Below are positions 48,622-58,486 of a stretch of DNA of 59,148 nucleotides, piece by piece (within the stretch, counting starts at the first letter, position 1; each line of letters opens with the position of its first letter). Where the stretch lies: assembly GCA_903855985.1 (NCBI GenBank), contig CAIOAO010000032.1, forward strand, positions 1-59,148, in the 5' to 3' direction. A model generated the notes under the pieces. The model did not search any database. It saw only the letters and a program-made list of their open reading frames with translations, and had not been told where the DNA came from. This stretch comes from an uncultured Opitutia bacterium. GTDB lineage: Bacteria; Verrucomicrobiota; Verrucomicrobiia; Opitutales; Opitutaceae. A program made the translations under genes and the position numbers.

Positions 48622-49833
48622 ATGTCGCAATCCTGGCTGCAGAAGAAACTCAACGCCCTCGAGCTCTACACGATTGACGTGATCCTGGGGCGGCGCGCGG
48701 ACGCCAGCGCGGCGGTGTACGGGGCGTTCCTGCAGGCGCTGTCGTGGCTGTTCAATGCCCTCGTGCAGGCCCGGCTCTGGCTGTACGGGCACCGGATCCT
48801 GCATGACCAGCCCCTGGGCTGCCTGGTGGTGGTGGTGGGTAACCTCACGGTGGGCGGCACGGGCAAGACTCCCGTGGTGGAAAAATTTGCCCGGGCCCTG
48901 CAGGAACGCGGCCGCAAGGTCGCGATCCTCAGCCGCGGCTACAAGAGCAAGGCGCCGCCGTTCTGGAAGAAGTGGTGGTTTGCGCTGACGCACACCGACG
49001 AGCCGCCGCCGCGCATCGTGAGCGACGGCGAACGCGTGCTGCTCGACAGTGAGGAGGCGGGCGACGAGCCGTTCATGCTCGCGCGCAACCTGCCCGGCGT
49101 GATCGTGCTGGTGGACAAGAACCGGGTGAAGGCGGGGGCCTACGCGATCAAGCGGTTCGGCTGCGACACCCTCGTCCTCGACGACGGGTTCCAGTACCTG
49201 CCGCTCAAGGGCCGGCTCAACCTGCTGCTGGTGGACAAGACCAATCCCTTCGGCAACGGCCACCTGCTGCCCCGCGGCATTCTGCGCGAGCCGGTGAAGC
49301 ACCTGAAGCGGGCGAGCTATGTTTTCCTCACGAAATCGAACGGCCAGCGCGACCTGGAACTCGAGGCGCTGATCACGAAGCACAACCCGCACGCGGATAT
49401 CATCGAGTGCGCCCACCGGCCGCAGTATCTGCAGCGGTTCGGGCTGCCCGCGGCGGCGCCGGGAGCGCGGGAGCCGCTGACGTTCCTCAAGGACAAGCGG
49501 GTGGTGGCGTTCAGCGGCATTGCGACGCCGGAAAGCTTCGAGAAATTCCTCCGCGACCTCGGGGCCAAGCTGGTCGCGCGGGAGCGCTACCTCGACCACT
49601 ACCGCTATACGGACGAGGACTTTGACATGCTGTTTGACCTCGCGAAACGGGAGGGCGCGGACTGCCTCGTGACGACCGAGAAGGACGCTGTGCGCATTCC
49701 GGAACACCGGGGGTGGCCGCTGCCGCTGTATTACCTGCGCCTGGAGATCGACATCATCCGCGGCGCGGCGGATTTCGACGAGGCGGTGGGCCGCATCTGC
49801 TTTGCGCAAAGCGCCCCGCGGAACGATCCCTGA
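48622..49833 (+). CDS. lpxK: Tetraacyldisaccharide 4'-kinase (lipid A synthesis)
   Basis: A 403-residue inner-membrane-associated kinase that phosphorylates the lipid A precursor. The P-loop reads [17 protein letters not shown]; the later segments [30 protein letters not shown], and [10 protein letters not shown] are characteristic. One membrane segment near residues 35-55. It implies an LPS-containing outer membrane, in agreement with the lptD-like gene. Confidence 0.95.
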   Translation: MSQSWLQKKLNALELYTIDVILGRRADASAAVYGAFLQALSWLFNALVQARLWLYGHRILHDQPLGCLVVVVGNLTVGGTGKTPVVEKFARALQERGRKVAILSRGYKSKAPPFWKKWWFALTHTDEPPPRIVSDGERVLLDSEEAGDEPFMLARNLPGVIVLVDKNRVKAGAYAIKRFGCDTLVLDDGFQYLPLKGRLNLLLVDKTNPFGNGHLLPRGILREPVKHLKRASYVFLTKSNGQRDLELEALITKHNPHADIIECAHRPQYLQRFGLPAAAPGAREPLTFLKDKRVVAFSGIATPESFEKFLRDLGAKLVARERYLDHYRYTDEDFDMLFDLAKREGADCLVTTEKDAVRIPEHRGWPLPLYYLRLEIDIIRGAADFDEAVGRICFAQSAPRNDP

Positions 49834-49915
49834 ATTGGCCGCGTGGCTTTAATCAGCCCGGGCTTAGGGCTACCTTTCGCTTGCGCGACTACCCGCGGGT
49901 GAGGTTAGCTGGGGC

Positions 49916-51040
49916 ATGATTATCGATCCCCGCATCACCCAGCTGGCCGAAGGCTTGATCGGCTTCTCCACCGACCTGAAGAAAGGCGAGCGCGTCCTGA
50001 TCGACGCGTTTGACGTGCCGGACTCCGTCATCATCGCCCTGATCCGCTCCGCCCGGAAACGCGGGGCCCATCCCTTTGTCCAGAACCACCGGGCCCGCAT
50101 CACCCGCGAGCTCGCTTTGGGGGCCGAGGAGGCGCAGTTCGCACCGCACGCGGACGTGGAGCTGGCCCGGATGCAGAAAATGGACGCCTACATCGCATTG
50201 CGGGGTGCGGACAATATCTTTGAGGGCTCCGACGTCCCGGCCGAGAAGGTGCAGCTGGTGAGCCGCCTGATGAAGCCGGTGCTGGACCACCGCGTCGGCA
50301 AGACGAAGTGGGTCGTGCTCCGCTGGCCAACCTCGTCCATGGCCCAGCAGGCGGGCATGAGCACCGAGGCGTTCGAGGAATTCTACCTCCGGGTCTGCAC
50401 GCTGGACTACAGCCTGCTTACACCCGGCATGGCGGCCCTCAAGAAGCTGATGGATGCCACGGACCGCGTGCACATCAAGGGCCCGGGCACGGACCTGCGT
50501 TTCTCGATCAAGGGCATCGGCTCCCAGCCCTGCGGCGGCCAGCGCAACATCCCGGACGGCGAGGTGTTCTCCTGCCCGGTGAAGGACAGCGTTGTAGGCT
50601 ACGTCCAGTACAATGCGCCGACGGTCTACCTCGGCACCTCGTTCGACAGCATCCGCCTCGGCTTCAAGCAGGGCAAAATCGTGGAGGCGACGTCGAGCAA
50701 CACCAAGCGCCTGAACGAAATCCTGAACAGCGACGCGGGCGCCCGTTACATCGGCGAATTCGCGATCGGCTTCAACCCGTACATTCTTGAGCCGATGCGC
50801 GACATCCTCTTCGACGAGAAGATCGCGGGCAGCTTCCACTTCACCCCGGGTCAGGCCTACGATGGCGTGGGCAACGGCAACAAGTCCCAGGTGCACTGGG
50901 ACATGGTTTGCATCCAGCGCCCGGAGTACGGCGGCGGCGAGATCTGGTTCGACGACGTGCTGATCCGCAAGGACGGCCTGTTTGTCCCGAAGTCGCTGCA
51001 CAAGCTGAACCCGGCCTACCTGCTCAGCAAGGTGGCGTGA
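49916..51040 (+). CDS. M29 family aminopeptidase
   Basis: A 374-residue metallopeptidase of the aminopeptidase T/AmpS type. Features of the family are the N-terminal [45 protein letters not shown] with metal ligand, EFAIGFNP (Glu ligand) and HWDMV near the C-terminus. No signal peptide, so it is cytosolic. It overlaps the next gene by ATGA. The pairing with a nucleoside deaminase has no obvious pathway logic. Confidence 0.88.
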   Translation: MIIDPRITQLAEGLIGFSTDLKKGERVLIDAFDVPDSVIIALIRSARKRGAHPFVQNHRARITRELALGAEEAQFAPHADVELARMQKMDAYIALRGADNIFEGSDVPAEKVQLVSRLMKPVLDHRVGKTKWVVLRWPTSSMAQQAGMSTEAFEEFYLRVCTLDYSLLTPGMAALKKLMDATDRVHIKGPGTDLRFSIKGIGSQPCGGQRNIPDGEVFSCPVKDSVVGYVQYNAPTVYLGTSFDSIRLGFKQGKIVEATSSNTKRLNEILNSDAGARYIGEFAIGFNPYILEPMRDILFDEKIAGSFHFTPGQAYDGVGNGNKSQVHWDMVCIQRPEYGGGEIWFDDVLIRKDGLFVPKSLHKLNPAYLLSKVA

Positions 51041-52014
51041 TGCAGGCCTTCATCCAGGCGCTCCCGAAAACGGAGACCCACCTCCATGTCGAGGGCGCCC
51101 TGCCGTACGAGTTGCTGACGGCGTGGCAGCCGGCGCGCTACCCGGCGAACCCGCCGTTCCGCCGCGCGGACTACCGCTACGAGACGTTTCCGGACTTCGA
51201 GCGGATCCTGCTCGAGAACGCGCTGCCGTGGTTCACCACGCCGCAGCGCTACTACGAGGCGACCAAGGTGATGTTTGCGAAGCACGTCGCCCAGAATGTC
51301 CGCTACGTGGAGACGAGCTTCCACCTGCCGGTCACGAAATTCATCAACACCCCCGGCCCGGAGATCATCGCGGCGATCCGCGCGGCGGTGCCGGCGGGCC
51401 TCGAAGTGAGGATTTTCACCGGCATGCTGCGGAGCGACATCGCGGGCGACCTGCGGCCGACGATTGACCAGCTGCACACCTGGGACGGACTGGCGGGCGT
51501 GGACTTGCACGGCTTCGAGCAAATGCCCACCGAACCCGACACCGCGGCGGTGTGGGCCAAGCTGCGGGCGGCAGGCAAGGTCACCAAGTGCCACGCGGGC
51601 GAATTCGACGGCCCGGCCCGCGTGCGCGAGGCGATCGAGGTGCTGGGCGTCACGCGCATCCAGCACGGCGTCCGGGCGATCGAGGATCCCGCGGTCGTGC
51701 GGCTGGCGGCGGAGCGCGGCGTGACCTTTGACGTCTGCCCGATCAGCAACGTCCGCCTGAAGGTCGTCCCGAGCCTGGCCGCGCACCCGATCCGGCGGCT
51801 GATGCAGGCCGGGGTGAACTGCACGGTGAGCACGGATGACCCGCTGTGCTTCGCGAACGCGGTGAACGACGAATACGCCGCGCTGGCGGACGGATTGCAG
51901 TTTACGCGGGCCGAGCTCGCGCAGGCCGCCCGCAACGGCTGGGCGGTGGCGAATGTTTCGGCGACCACCCGCAAAGCCGCGCTGGACGAAATCGCGCGGG
52001 TGGAGAAGCTGTAG
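51040..52014 (+). CDS. Adenosine deaminase family protein
   Basis: A 324-residue metal-dependent deaminase. Zinc and active-site motifs are [13 protein letters not shown] (His pair), KCHAGE (catalytic Glu), IQHGV (His) and VSTDDPL (Asp pair). It lacks an N-terminal extension and is at the short end of the family. Likely substrate adenosine, but adenine or modified purines are possible. Its ATG at 51040 overlaps the aminopeptidase stop codon, so the two are translationally coupled. Confidence 0.88.
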   Translation: MQAFIQALPKTETHLHVEGALPYELLTAWQPARYPANPPFRRADYRYETFPDFERILLENALPWFTTPQRYYEATKVMFAKHVAQNVRYVETSFHLPVTKFINTPGPEIIAAIRAAVPAGLEVRIFTGMLRSDIAGDLRPTIDQLHTWDGLAGVDLHGFEQMPTEPDTAAVWAKLRAAGKVTKCHAGEFDGPARVREAIEVLGVTRIQHGVRAIEDPAVVRLAAERGVTFDVCPISNVRLKVVPSLAAHPIRRLMQAGVNCTVSTDDPLCFANAVNDEYAALADGLQFTRAELAQAARNGWAVANVSATTRKAALDEIARVEKL

Positions 52015-52039
52015 GCGGCTCCGCCTGGGGCCGTTCCTC

Positions 52040-53071
52040 GTGAATACACTCTACACCGTACCCGACGGCATCCGCCAGCTGCGGGCCGACAAGGCGCTTT
52101 CCCTGTCCCACCGCGACCACAGCCGCGTGGCGTTTCGCCGCGCCTTTGACGCCGGCCTGGTGACGCGCCGGGGCCAGGTGCTCGTGCCGGACTCGCCGGT
52201 GGTGGGCGGCGACGTGCTGGAATTTTCGTTTCCCGACCTGAAGCCGGCCGACCTCAAGGCAGTGGACATTCCGCTTGATGTGATTTTCGAGGACAAGCAC
52301 CTGCTCGCGGTGAACAAGACCGCGGGCATGATCGTGCACCCGGGGGCGGGCACGGGGGAGGACACGCTGGTGCACGCGCTGCTGGCGCACTGCAAAGGCG
52401 GGCTCAGCGGCATTGGCGGCGTGGAGCGCCCGGGGATTGTGCACCGTCTCGACCGTGAGACGTCGGGCATCATCCTTGTGGCCAAGTCCGACAAGGCCCA
52501 CCGCGGGCTGGCGGAGCAGTTTTCCGAACGGGCGCTACAGAAGGAATATCTGGCCCTGGTCACGGGTGCCACCGCGCTGATGAGCGGCTCGATCCGCAAG
52601 GCCATCGGCCGTAACAAGCAGCACCGGCACAAGATGGCGACGGTGGAGACGGAGCAGGGCGGGCGCGATGCGCACACGGATTGGGAAGTGGTCGAGCGTT
52701 TCGGCCCGGTGGCCACGCTCGTGCGCTGCACCATCCACACCGGCCGCACCCACCAGATCCGGGTGCACCTGAAGTCGCTCGGCCATATTTTACTCGGGGA
52801 CGAAGTTTACGGCTGGAAGCCTGATTCGCGCCTGCCGAAGCAGCCGGAGCGCGTGATGCTCCACGCGGAGCACCTCGTGTTTGAGCATCCCATCACACAC
52901 AAGACCATTGATCTGCGCGCGCCACTCCCGCCGGACATGGCGGCGATGTTAAAGCAGCTGCGCAAGGTGGCGGCCGCCGGGGCGAAGGCCCGGAAGCTGA
53001 TCGCCCAGCCGGTCAAGCCGCGCGGCAAGCCCAAGCCGCCGCCGTTTCACCCGCATGAATCGCGGCTCTGA
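52040..53071 (+). CDS. RluA/RluD-family ribosomal pseudouridine synthase
   Basis: A 343-residue RNA pseudouridine synthase. The catalytic motif is RPGIVHRLDRETSGIILVAK (Asp in HRLD); an S4-like N-terminal part is suggested by LSHRDHSRVAFRRAFDAG...VTRRGQ. The final segment HTGRTHQIRVHL and a basic Pro-rich tail (KPRGKPKPPPF) follow. RluD, acting on 23S rRNA helix 69, is the closest match, but the target cannot be fixed by sequence. It starts at GTG 52040. Confidence 0.92.
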   Translation: MNTLYTVPDGIRQLRADKALSLSHRDHSRVAFRRAFDAGLVTRRGQVLVPDSPVVGGDVLEFSFPDLKPADLKAVDIPLDVIFEDKHLLAVNKTAGMIVHPGAGTGEDTLVHALLAHCKGGLSGIGGVERPGIVHRLDRETSGIILVAKSDKAHRGLAEQFSERALQKEYLALVTGATALMSGSIRKAIGRNKQHRHKMATVETEQGGRDAHTDWEVVERFGPVATLVRCTIHTGRTHQIRVHLKSLGHILLGDEVYGWKPDSRLPKQPERVMLHAEHLVFEHPITHKTIDLRAPLPPDMAAMLKQLRKVAAAGAKARKLIAQPVKPRGKPKPPPFHPHESRL

Positions 53072-53084
53072 ACCCCTTCCGGCC

Positions 53085-54755
53085 ATGGATCCACTGCGCC
53101 AGGCAACGAGCGATCTGACCAACGAGTGGGCGCGACTGCTGGCGCCGCATTTTGGGCCGAGTGGCAGCATGGATCTCGACCTGCGCGACTGGCCGCGCGC
53201 GGAGGGTCCGACGTATTACAACCAGTTCAGCCATTTTGCCTTCCTCCAGCTCGCGACCGGCGAGGTGCCCGGGGCGGAACCGGCGGAGCGGGCGCACTAC
53301 CTGCAACTCGCGCTGCACAACATCGAGTACGCGCTGGGTATCACGGCGGCGGATTTTCACACGCCGCATTTTTCCCGGGGGCGGGAGTGGGGCCGGCACA
53401 TCGGGGAGTGGCTCAATTACTACCTGCTCTGCTCCCTCGAGGTGATGGAGCGCCACCAGCTCGGCAGCGCGGAACTGCGCGCGCGGCTGAGTGCCGCCGT
53501 GGCGGGTGCGGTAGGTGCGCTCCACGCCCGGTTTGTGGCCAAATATGCCGCGACGCCGGCGGAGTTTGTCGGCAACCACGACACCTGGCACGGGCTGCTG
53601 TTCTACCGGGCGGGCCGGCATTTCCAGCGCCCCGACTGGCGGGAGTATGCCCGGGACTTTTTTGCCCGCTGCGTGCTGCCGTTTCAGACGGCGGACGGCT
53701 ACTGGCCCGAGGGTCATGGCATCGTGGTGGGTTATGCGCTGGTGACCGCGCAGGCGGTTTCACTCTACGCCGAGCTGTCGGGTGACGAGGCCGCGCATGC
53801 GGCGATCGGGCGGTTCTTCGGCTTCCATGAATTCTTCAGCCTGCCGGACGGCACGACGGCGGTGGCGGTGGACGTGCGGATGCGCGCCACCCGCATGCCG
53901 TTCCTGTTCCTGCCGCCCGGGTTTATCGGCTGTGACGAGGGGCGGGAACTGGTGCGGGCGCGGCTGGAGTCGGCGCGGGTTTATTTCCGGGAGGCGGGCG
54001 TGCACGACAACGGCGCCCAGAGTTTCGCCTTCTTTGCGTCGTTTGCAGAATATGTGTTCAACCCGGATATCCGGCCGCGGGAAATCAAGGTCGGCCGTCC
54101 GGTGACCCTGCCGGCCGCGCGGCTCTCCCGCAGTGACTGGCGGGCCTATCTGGGCTGGCAGTTGGTCCCTGAGCATCCGAGCCGCTTCGTGCTGGACAGC
54201 CAGAATTTCATCGAGCTCTGGCACCGGCGGGCCGGCTATCTGGCCGGGACGGGTGGGAGCAAGTTCATGCCGAGGTTTTCCACGCTCCGGCGTACCGACC
54301 AGGGCCGGGCTTACATTCCGGAACGGGCGGCCAGCGTCAAAGTCAGCCCGGAGGCGGCGGACGTGACCTTTGGTTTTGGCCCGGACGATATCGCGGTTGG
54401 CCTGGAGCTGGCCGGGGAAACCTGCCGGCTCACCGTTCGGTTGGCCCGCCCGGCCCAGGCCGGGTATGAAGCCGCGCTGTTGGTCGCGTTCCGCCCGGGG
54501 GAGATCCTGCGGCTGGACGGAGAGAGCCAGACCCTCGAGCCGACTACCCTGGTGCATTTCAATGGGGGTGGAAAACCCGTGCGAGAAATGCTGTGGCGCG
54601 GGCTGACCTGGCGGCTTCCCGCCGGCGCCGTGCTGGATTACCCCGTCGTACCACACAATTCCTACACACAGGACGGCCTGCCCAAGCCGGAGGAATATGT
54701 GGGGCGGATCAGTTTTCCCGTGTCGGTGACCGGGCAGGTGGTGGAGATCGCGTGA
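53085..54755 (+). CDS. Uncharacterised large soluble protein, toroid-like with C-terminal beta domain
   Basis: A protein of about 556 residues (an in-frame ATG at 53055 would add 10 residues and overlap the previous gene). The first 350 residues are helical and contain repeated Trp/Tyr/His-rich patches (GREWGRHIGEWLNYYLLC, NHDTWHGLLFYRAG, WPEGHGIVVGYALV), reminiscent of alpha/alpha-toroid enzymes acting on polysaccharides. After about residue 400 the sequence is strand-like (VTFGFGPDDIAVGLELAGETC). No signal peptide. It is not a recognisable family; a lyase or hydrolase is only a guess. Confidence 0.7.
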   Translation: MDPLRQATSDLTNEWARLLAPHFGPSGSMDLDLRDWPRAEGPTYYNQFSHFAFLQLATGEVPGAEPAERAHYLQLALHNIEYALGITAADFHTPHFSRGREWGRHIGEWLNYYLLCSLEVMERHQLGSAELRARLSAAVAGAVGALHARFVAKYAATPAEFVGNHDTWHGLLFYRAGRHFQRPDWREYARDFFARCVLPFQTADGYWPEGHGIVVGYALVTAQAVSLYAELSGDEAAHAAIGRFFGFHEFFSLPDGTTAVAVDVRMRATRMPFLFLPPGFIGCDEGRELVRARLESARVYFREAGVHDNGAQSFAFFASFAEYVFNPDIRPREIKVGRPVTLPAARLSRSDWRAYLGWQLVPEHPSRFVLDSQNFIELWHRRAGYLAGTGGSKFMPRFSTLRRTDQGRAYIPERAASVKVSPEAADVTFGFGPDDIAVGLELAGETCRLTVRLARPAQAGYEAALLVAFRPGEILRLDGESQTLEPTTLVHFNGGGKPVREMLWRGLTWRLPAGAVLDYPVVPHNSYTQDGLPKPEEYVGRISFPVSVTGQVVEIA

Positions 54756-54774
54756 CCCGGGGGACGCCCGCGTC

Positions 54775-55711
54775 TTACTTTGCGGCCAAGGCCTCCGCGA
54801 CGAGGCCGTAGCGAAGGTTAAAGAGTGAGTGACGGAAACACGTGAACCGACCGCGCTCGGCCAGGGCAATGAGCGTGGCGAGGGCCGTCGGAAACACATC
54901 GGCGCGTGCGGCTGGCAGTCCCGGCACCTGGCGGCGGGTTGCCAGCGGTAAAGCGCCGATCTCGTGCAACAGGGAACGCAGCGTGGCCAAGTCCACGTCG
55001 GGGGCCGTGGCTTCCAGGCCCACTCCGCGCCGGGCAGCCAGGATGGTGCGGACCGTGGTGACGGTTCCACCGGTGCCGACGGCGACGGAGCCGGAAGGCA
55101 GGTTGAATTCAAAGCCGGACTGGCTGAGCGCATCGGCGCAATGCGTGGCGATGCGCTGGGCGGATTCCGCGGTGAAGGGCGCGGCAGGATCGGGAAGGAA
55201 TTTTTCGGTGAGGCGCACGCAGCCGAGCTGCAGGCTCACGGCCTGGGTCACCTGGCGGCCGCGAAACTTCAGGCACTCGAGACTGCCGCCACCGAGGTCG
55301 AAGACGTAGAAATCCCGGAGTGTGGTGAGGGCGGGGTCGCAGGTGAGGCCGCGGCCAATGAGATTGGCCTCCTCGTCACCCGTCAGGATCCGGATGGTCT
55401 GGCCGGTGGCGGCGAGCACGCGTTCGCGGAATTCCGGTCCGTTCGTGGCATCGCGCACGGCGCTGGTGGCGACCAGCACGGTCCGGGCCGGACTAAAAGG
55501 GCGCGGCGTCGGCGAGCAGCGCGCGGATGGCCTCGAGGCCGCGGGTCATGCCGTCCTCGGCCAGGCGCGGGGTGGCGGAGCTGATCCCCGCGCTGATGCG
55601 GGTGTCGATCGTGCGGTATTTCAGGACTTCGACTCCGCCACTCGCGGCGCGCCGGGCCACGAGGATCTTGATCGAGTTGCTGCCGATATCGATGACGGCG
55701 ACGGAGGGCAT
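54775..55711 (-). pseudogene. Exopolyphosphatase/GppA-family gene with frameshift
   Basis: Two frames make one actin-fold Ppx/GppA phosphatase. The first, from ATG 55711, begins MPSVAVIDIGSNSIKILVA and ends at TAG (55495-55493) after ADAAPF. The second continues without a break: LVATSAVRDATNGPEF, then DLGGGSLEC, GCVRLTEKFL and GTGGTVTTV. The junction is a TTTT run (55498-55495); with three T residues the reading would be ADAAPFSPARTVLVATS. This is either a one-base insertion, a sequencing error or, less likely, a programmed +1 shift. The intact enzyme would degrade polyphosphate or (p)ppGpp. Confidence 0.85.
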
Positions 55712-55787
55712 GGTCACCACGAAAGACACTAAACCCACGAAAGGAAAGGCGGCAGAAGCTTTCGAGTGTTTGGGGTGCTTCGAGGCC

Positions 55788-56513
55788 TCACAATTGAAAG
55801 TCGGCCGGGGCGATCAGGAGGACGAATTCGCCCTTCAGGCTGGTTTTGGCGAGGCGGGACTGAACGTCGGCGGCCGGGCCGACAAGGAAGGTTTCGTGGA
55901 GTTTGGTGACCTCCTTGGCGACGCAGATGACGCGGGCCTGGCCGAGGGTGGCGACAATTTCGTCGACGGCCTTGTCAATGCGGTGGCAGCTCTCGAACAG
56001 GGCGAGGGTGTAGTCAAAGGCCCGGTGTTTTTCCAAAAACGTGATGCGCGCGGCGCTCTTGGGGGGCAGGAAGCCCACGTAGAGAAATCCATTGGTGGGC
56101 AGGCCACTGGCGCTCAGGACGGCGGTGAGGGCGCTCGGTCCCGGCACGGGCACGACGGGCAGGCCGCGGCGGCGGCAGGCGCGCACGAGGCGGAAACCGG
56201 GGTCGCTGAGGGCGGGGGTGCCGGCGTCGCTGACCACGGCGATGGATTTTCCGGCGGCGAGCTCGGTGGCGAGTCTCTCGGCCATCTCGGTCTCGTTGTG
56301 CTCGTGGTAGGCGACGAGGGGTCGGTGCAGGCCGAAACGCGTGAGCATGGCGCCGGTGGTGCGCGTGTCCTCGCAGGCGACCAGGTCAACCGAGCCCAGG
56401 ATGGCCCGGGCGCGTTCAGTGAGGTCCGCCAGGTTGCCGATCGGCGTGGCCACCACGTAGAGGTGGCCGGGCTGCGGGGTGAGCGACGCGTTGGGGGCGG
56501 GGGATTCGGTCAT
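55788..56513 (-). CDS. rsmI: 16S rRNA (cytidine-1402 2'-O)-methyltransferase
   Basis: A 241-residue SAM-dependent enzyme that 2'-O-methylates C1402 of 16S rRNA. The N-terminal LYVVATPIGNLADLTERA, the CEDTRTTGAML segment, AVVSDAGTPALSDPG and PVPGPSALTAVLSASGLP are characteristic. Full length. Its ATG at 56513 comes directly after the T tract of the upstream terminator, so it has no ordinary leader; transcription may start at or very near the ATG. Confidence 0.95.
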   Translation of the reverse strand: MTESPAPNASLTPQPGHLYVVATPIGNLADLTERARAILGSVDLVACEDTRTTGAMLTRFGLHRPLVAYHEHNETEMAERLATELAAGKSIAVVSDAGTPALSDPGFRLVRACRRRGLPVVPVPGPSALTAVLSASGLPTNGFLYVGFLPPKSAARITFLEKHRAFDYTLALFESCHRIDKAVDEIVATLGQARVICVAKEVTKLHETFLVGPAADVQSRLAKTSLKGEFVLLIAPADFQL

Positions 56514-56545
56514 AAAAAAATCCGGCCCAAGGCCGGATTTTAAAG
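56514..56545 (-). terminator. Rho-independent terminator downstream of the small lipoprotein
   Basis: AAATCCGGCC (56518-56527) and GGCCGGATTT (56531-56540) form a 10-base-pair stem with loop CAA. On the minus strand the stem is followed by a long T tract (complement of AAAAAAA at 56514-56520). It therefore ends the transcript of the lipoprotein gene, with the rsmI ATG immediately after. Confidence 0.85.
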
Positions 56546-56562
56546 GAGGGCAGGCGAAGGGA

Positions 56563-56721
56563 TCAATGTCCCGAGCCCATGCCGGGCATCTGGCCTTCCC
56601 AGTCGGCGGGACGGCTCCACGGGATGGAGGTATCCCGGGCAGTTTTGTTCGTGCAGCCGCCTAGGATCGCACCGAACGCGAGGAGGATCAGGGCCAGAAC
56701 GGGTTTCTTGAGCGTATTCAT
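56563..56721 (-). CDS. Small predicted lipoprotein, 52 aa
   Basis: Reads MNTLKKPVLALILLAFGAIL then GGCTN: a short basic start, a hydrophobic segment and a lipobox (AILGGC, Cys at residue 23). The mature part (KTARDTSIPWSRPADWEGQM...) is only about 30 residues and rich in Trp/Pro. It has its own terminator and precedes rsmI. Small Trp-Pro lipoproteins like this have no established role. Confidence 0.7.
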   Translation of the reverse strand: MNTLKKPVLALILLAFGAILGGCTNKTARDTSIPWSRPADWEGQMPGMGSGH

Positions 56722-56865
56722 GTCAGAAGGTTAATATGAGTGAATCGAGGTTGTGCAAGGCGCCATGCGCAAGAGGTGAGAAAGGGGGGCAACGATGGTG
56801 TTCCGTAAAGATTGGGGTGGAGTGGCTTGTCCCTAAGACGCTGGTTTGAAGCGCCTAGCTGATCC

Positions 56866-56887
56866 AACGCGTTAGGGATAACGCGTT
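56866..56887. repeat. Tandem pair of AACGCGTT palindromes
   Basis: AACGCGTT occurs at 56866-56873 and again at 56880-56887, separated by AGGGAT, six bases before the end of pgi. A further pair, TCCCTAA at 56830-56836 and TTAGGGA at 56872-56878, is inverted and overlaps it. The region 56722-56892 carries no gene that I can see. Confidence 0.5.
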
Positions 56888-56892
56888 CCACC

Positions 56893-58476
56893 TCAAGCCT
56901 TGGCGGAGTAGCGGGACAGGTGCCAGGGGGTTCGGGCGCGCTTTTTGACTCCGCTGCTTTTGTTGGCGGCGAGGTGCTCGAGAATCTTGAAGACGAGTTC
57001 GGTCCGGTCGGGCGAGCCCAGTTCGGCGGCCAGCTGCTCGGCGGTGAAAGCCTTGCCGGGAGCGGCCTTGAGGGCCGCGGCGATCTGGAGCTTGAGGGCG
57101 ATGACGCCACCGGCGGCCTTTTTACCCGCCTCGACGCCGGGCTGGTGGTAGGCGTTGATGCCGATCAGGGAGGCGTAGAGGCCGACGACGCGCTCGTAGA
57201 GGGCAATCAGCAGGCCGATGGTGCGAGGCGAGACGTCGGGAAGCGTGATGGTGACGGAGTGGCGGTCCTTCTCGCTCAGGGCATCGCGAGTGCCGAGGTA
57301 AAAGCCCTGGAGGTAGTCGCCGGCGGTGATGCCGGGCTCGACCTCGAGGGCGGTCTTGGCCTCGCGGTCCTTCAGGACCTCGAGGAAGGTGATGAAGAAG
57401 TTGTTCACGCCATCGCGGAGCTGCTGCACGTAGGCGTGCTGGTCGGTCGAGCCCTTGTTGCCGTAGACGGCGATGCCCTGGTTGACCACGTTGCCCTTGA
57501 GATCGAGCTCCTTGCCGAGGGACTCCATCACAAGCTGCTGCAGGTAACGCGAGAAGAGGAGCAGCCGGTCCTTGTAGGGGAGCACGACCATGTCCTTGGC
57601 GCCGCGTCCGTCGGTGGCGAAATACCACATCAGCGCGAGGAGCGCGGCGGGATTCTGGGCGACCGCGGTGTTGCGCGTGACGACGTCCATCGCGGCGGCG
57701 CCGTCGAGCATCGCCTGAATGTCGAGGCCCTGGAGGGCGGCGGGCAGCAGGCCGACGGCGCAGAGTTCGGAGGTGCGGCCGCCGACCCAGTCCCACATCG
57801 GGAAACGGGCAAGCCAGCCTTCGTTCACCGCGGTGACGTCGAGTTTGGAGTCGGCGCCGGTGACGGCGACGAAGTGTTTGGAGTGGTCGAGCTTGGCGGC
57901 CGAGAACGCGGCGATGGCCTCGAGCATGCCGTTGCGGGTTTCCGCGGTGCCGCCGGATTTCGAGATGACGACAACGAGGGTTTTGGCGAGCTGACCGCGC
58001 AAGCCGTCCAGGACGTAGTCGATGCCGTCGGGGTCGGTGTTGTCGAAGAAGTGGACCGCGAGCTTGTCCTTGCGCGGCTGACCGAGGGCGTGGCTGACGA
58101 ACTGCGGGCCGAGCGCGGACCCGCCGATGCCGATGACGAGGAGGTGCTTGAACTTGCCCTTGGGGCCGGAAATGGCGCCGGTGTGGACCTGGGAGGCAAA
58201 GTCCTTGATCGCGGAAAGGGTGGAGTTGATCTCGGAGGTGAGGGCGGAGGTCGGCGCCAGTTCCGGGGAGCGCAGCCAGTAATGGCCAACCATGCGCTTC
58301 TCATCCGGATTCGCGATGGCGCCCTTTTCGAGGGCAGCCATGTCGGTGAACGCCTGCTCCATCCGCGGCGCCATCGTCACGAGGAAATCATCCGGAAACG
58401 GGATCCGGCTGACGTCGAGGGAGACGCCGAGTTCCTCGACGTGGCAGAAGTGGGTTTTGAAGCGGGACCAGATCAT
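56893..58476 (-). CDS. pgi: Glucose-6-phosphate isomerase with C-terminal extension
   Basis: A 527-residue glycolytic enzyme interconverting glucose-6-phosphate and fructose-6-phosphate. The active-site segments [26 protein letters not shown] and [15 protein letters not shown] are clear, with [12 protein letters not shown] late. It is the plant/chlamydial-like form. After about residue 465 there is an additional helical segment ([21 protein letters not shown]) resembling a winged helix, ending in a basic tail. It is cotranscribed from the gene upstream (58487-58942). Confidence 0.95.
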   Translation of the reverse strand: MIWSRFKTHFCHVEELGVSLDVSRIPFPDDFLVTMAPRMEQAFTDMAALEKGAIANPDEKRMVGHYWLRSPELAPTSALTSEINSTLSAIKDFASQVHTGAISGPKGKFKHLLVIGIGGSALGPQFVSHALGQPRKDKLAVHFFDNTDPDGIDYVLDGLRGQLAKTLVVVISKSGGTAETRNGMLEAIAAFSAAKLDHSKHFVAVTGADSKLDVTAVNEGWLARFPMWDWVGGRTSELCAVGLLPAALQGLDIQAMLDGAAAMDVVTRNTAVAQNPAALLALMWYFATDGRGAKDMVVLPYKDRLLLFSRYLQQLVMESLGKELDLKGNVVNQGIAVYGNKGSTDQHAYVQQLRDGVNNFFITFLEVLKDREAKTALEVEPGITAGDYLQGFYLGTRDALSEKDRHSVTITLPDVSPRTIGLLIALYERVVGLYASLIGINAYHQPGVEAGKKAAGGVIALKLQIAAALKAAPGKAFTAEQLAAELGSPDRTELVFKILEHLAANKSSGVKKRARTPWHLSRYSAKA

Positions 58477-58486
58477 GGGAGTGTCG

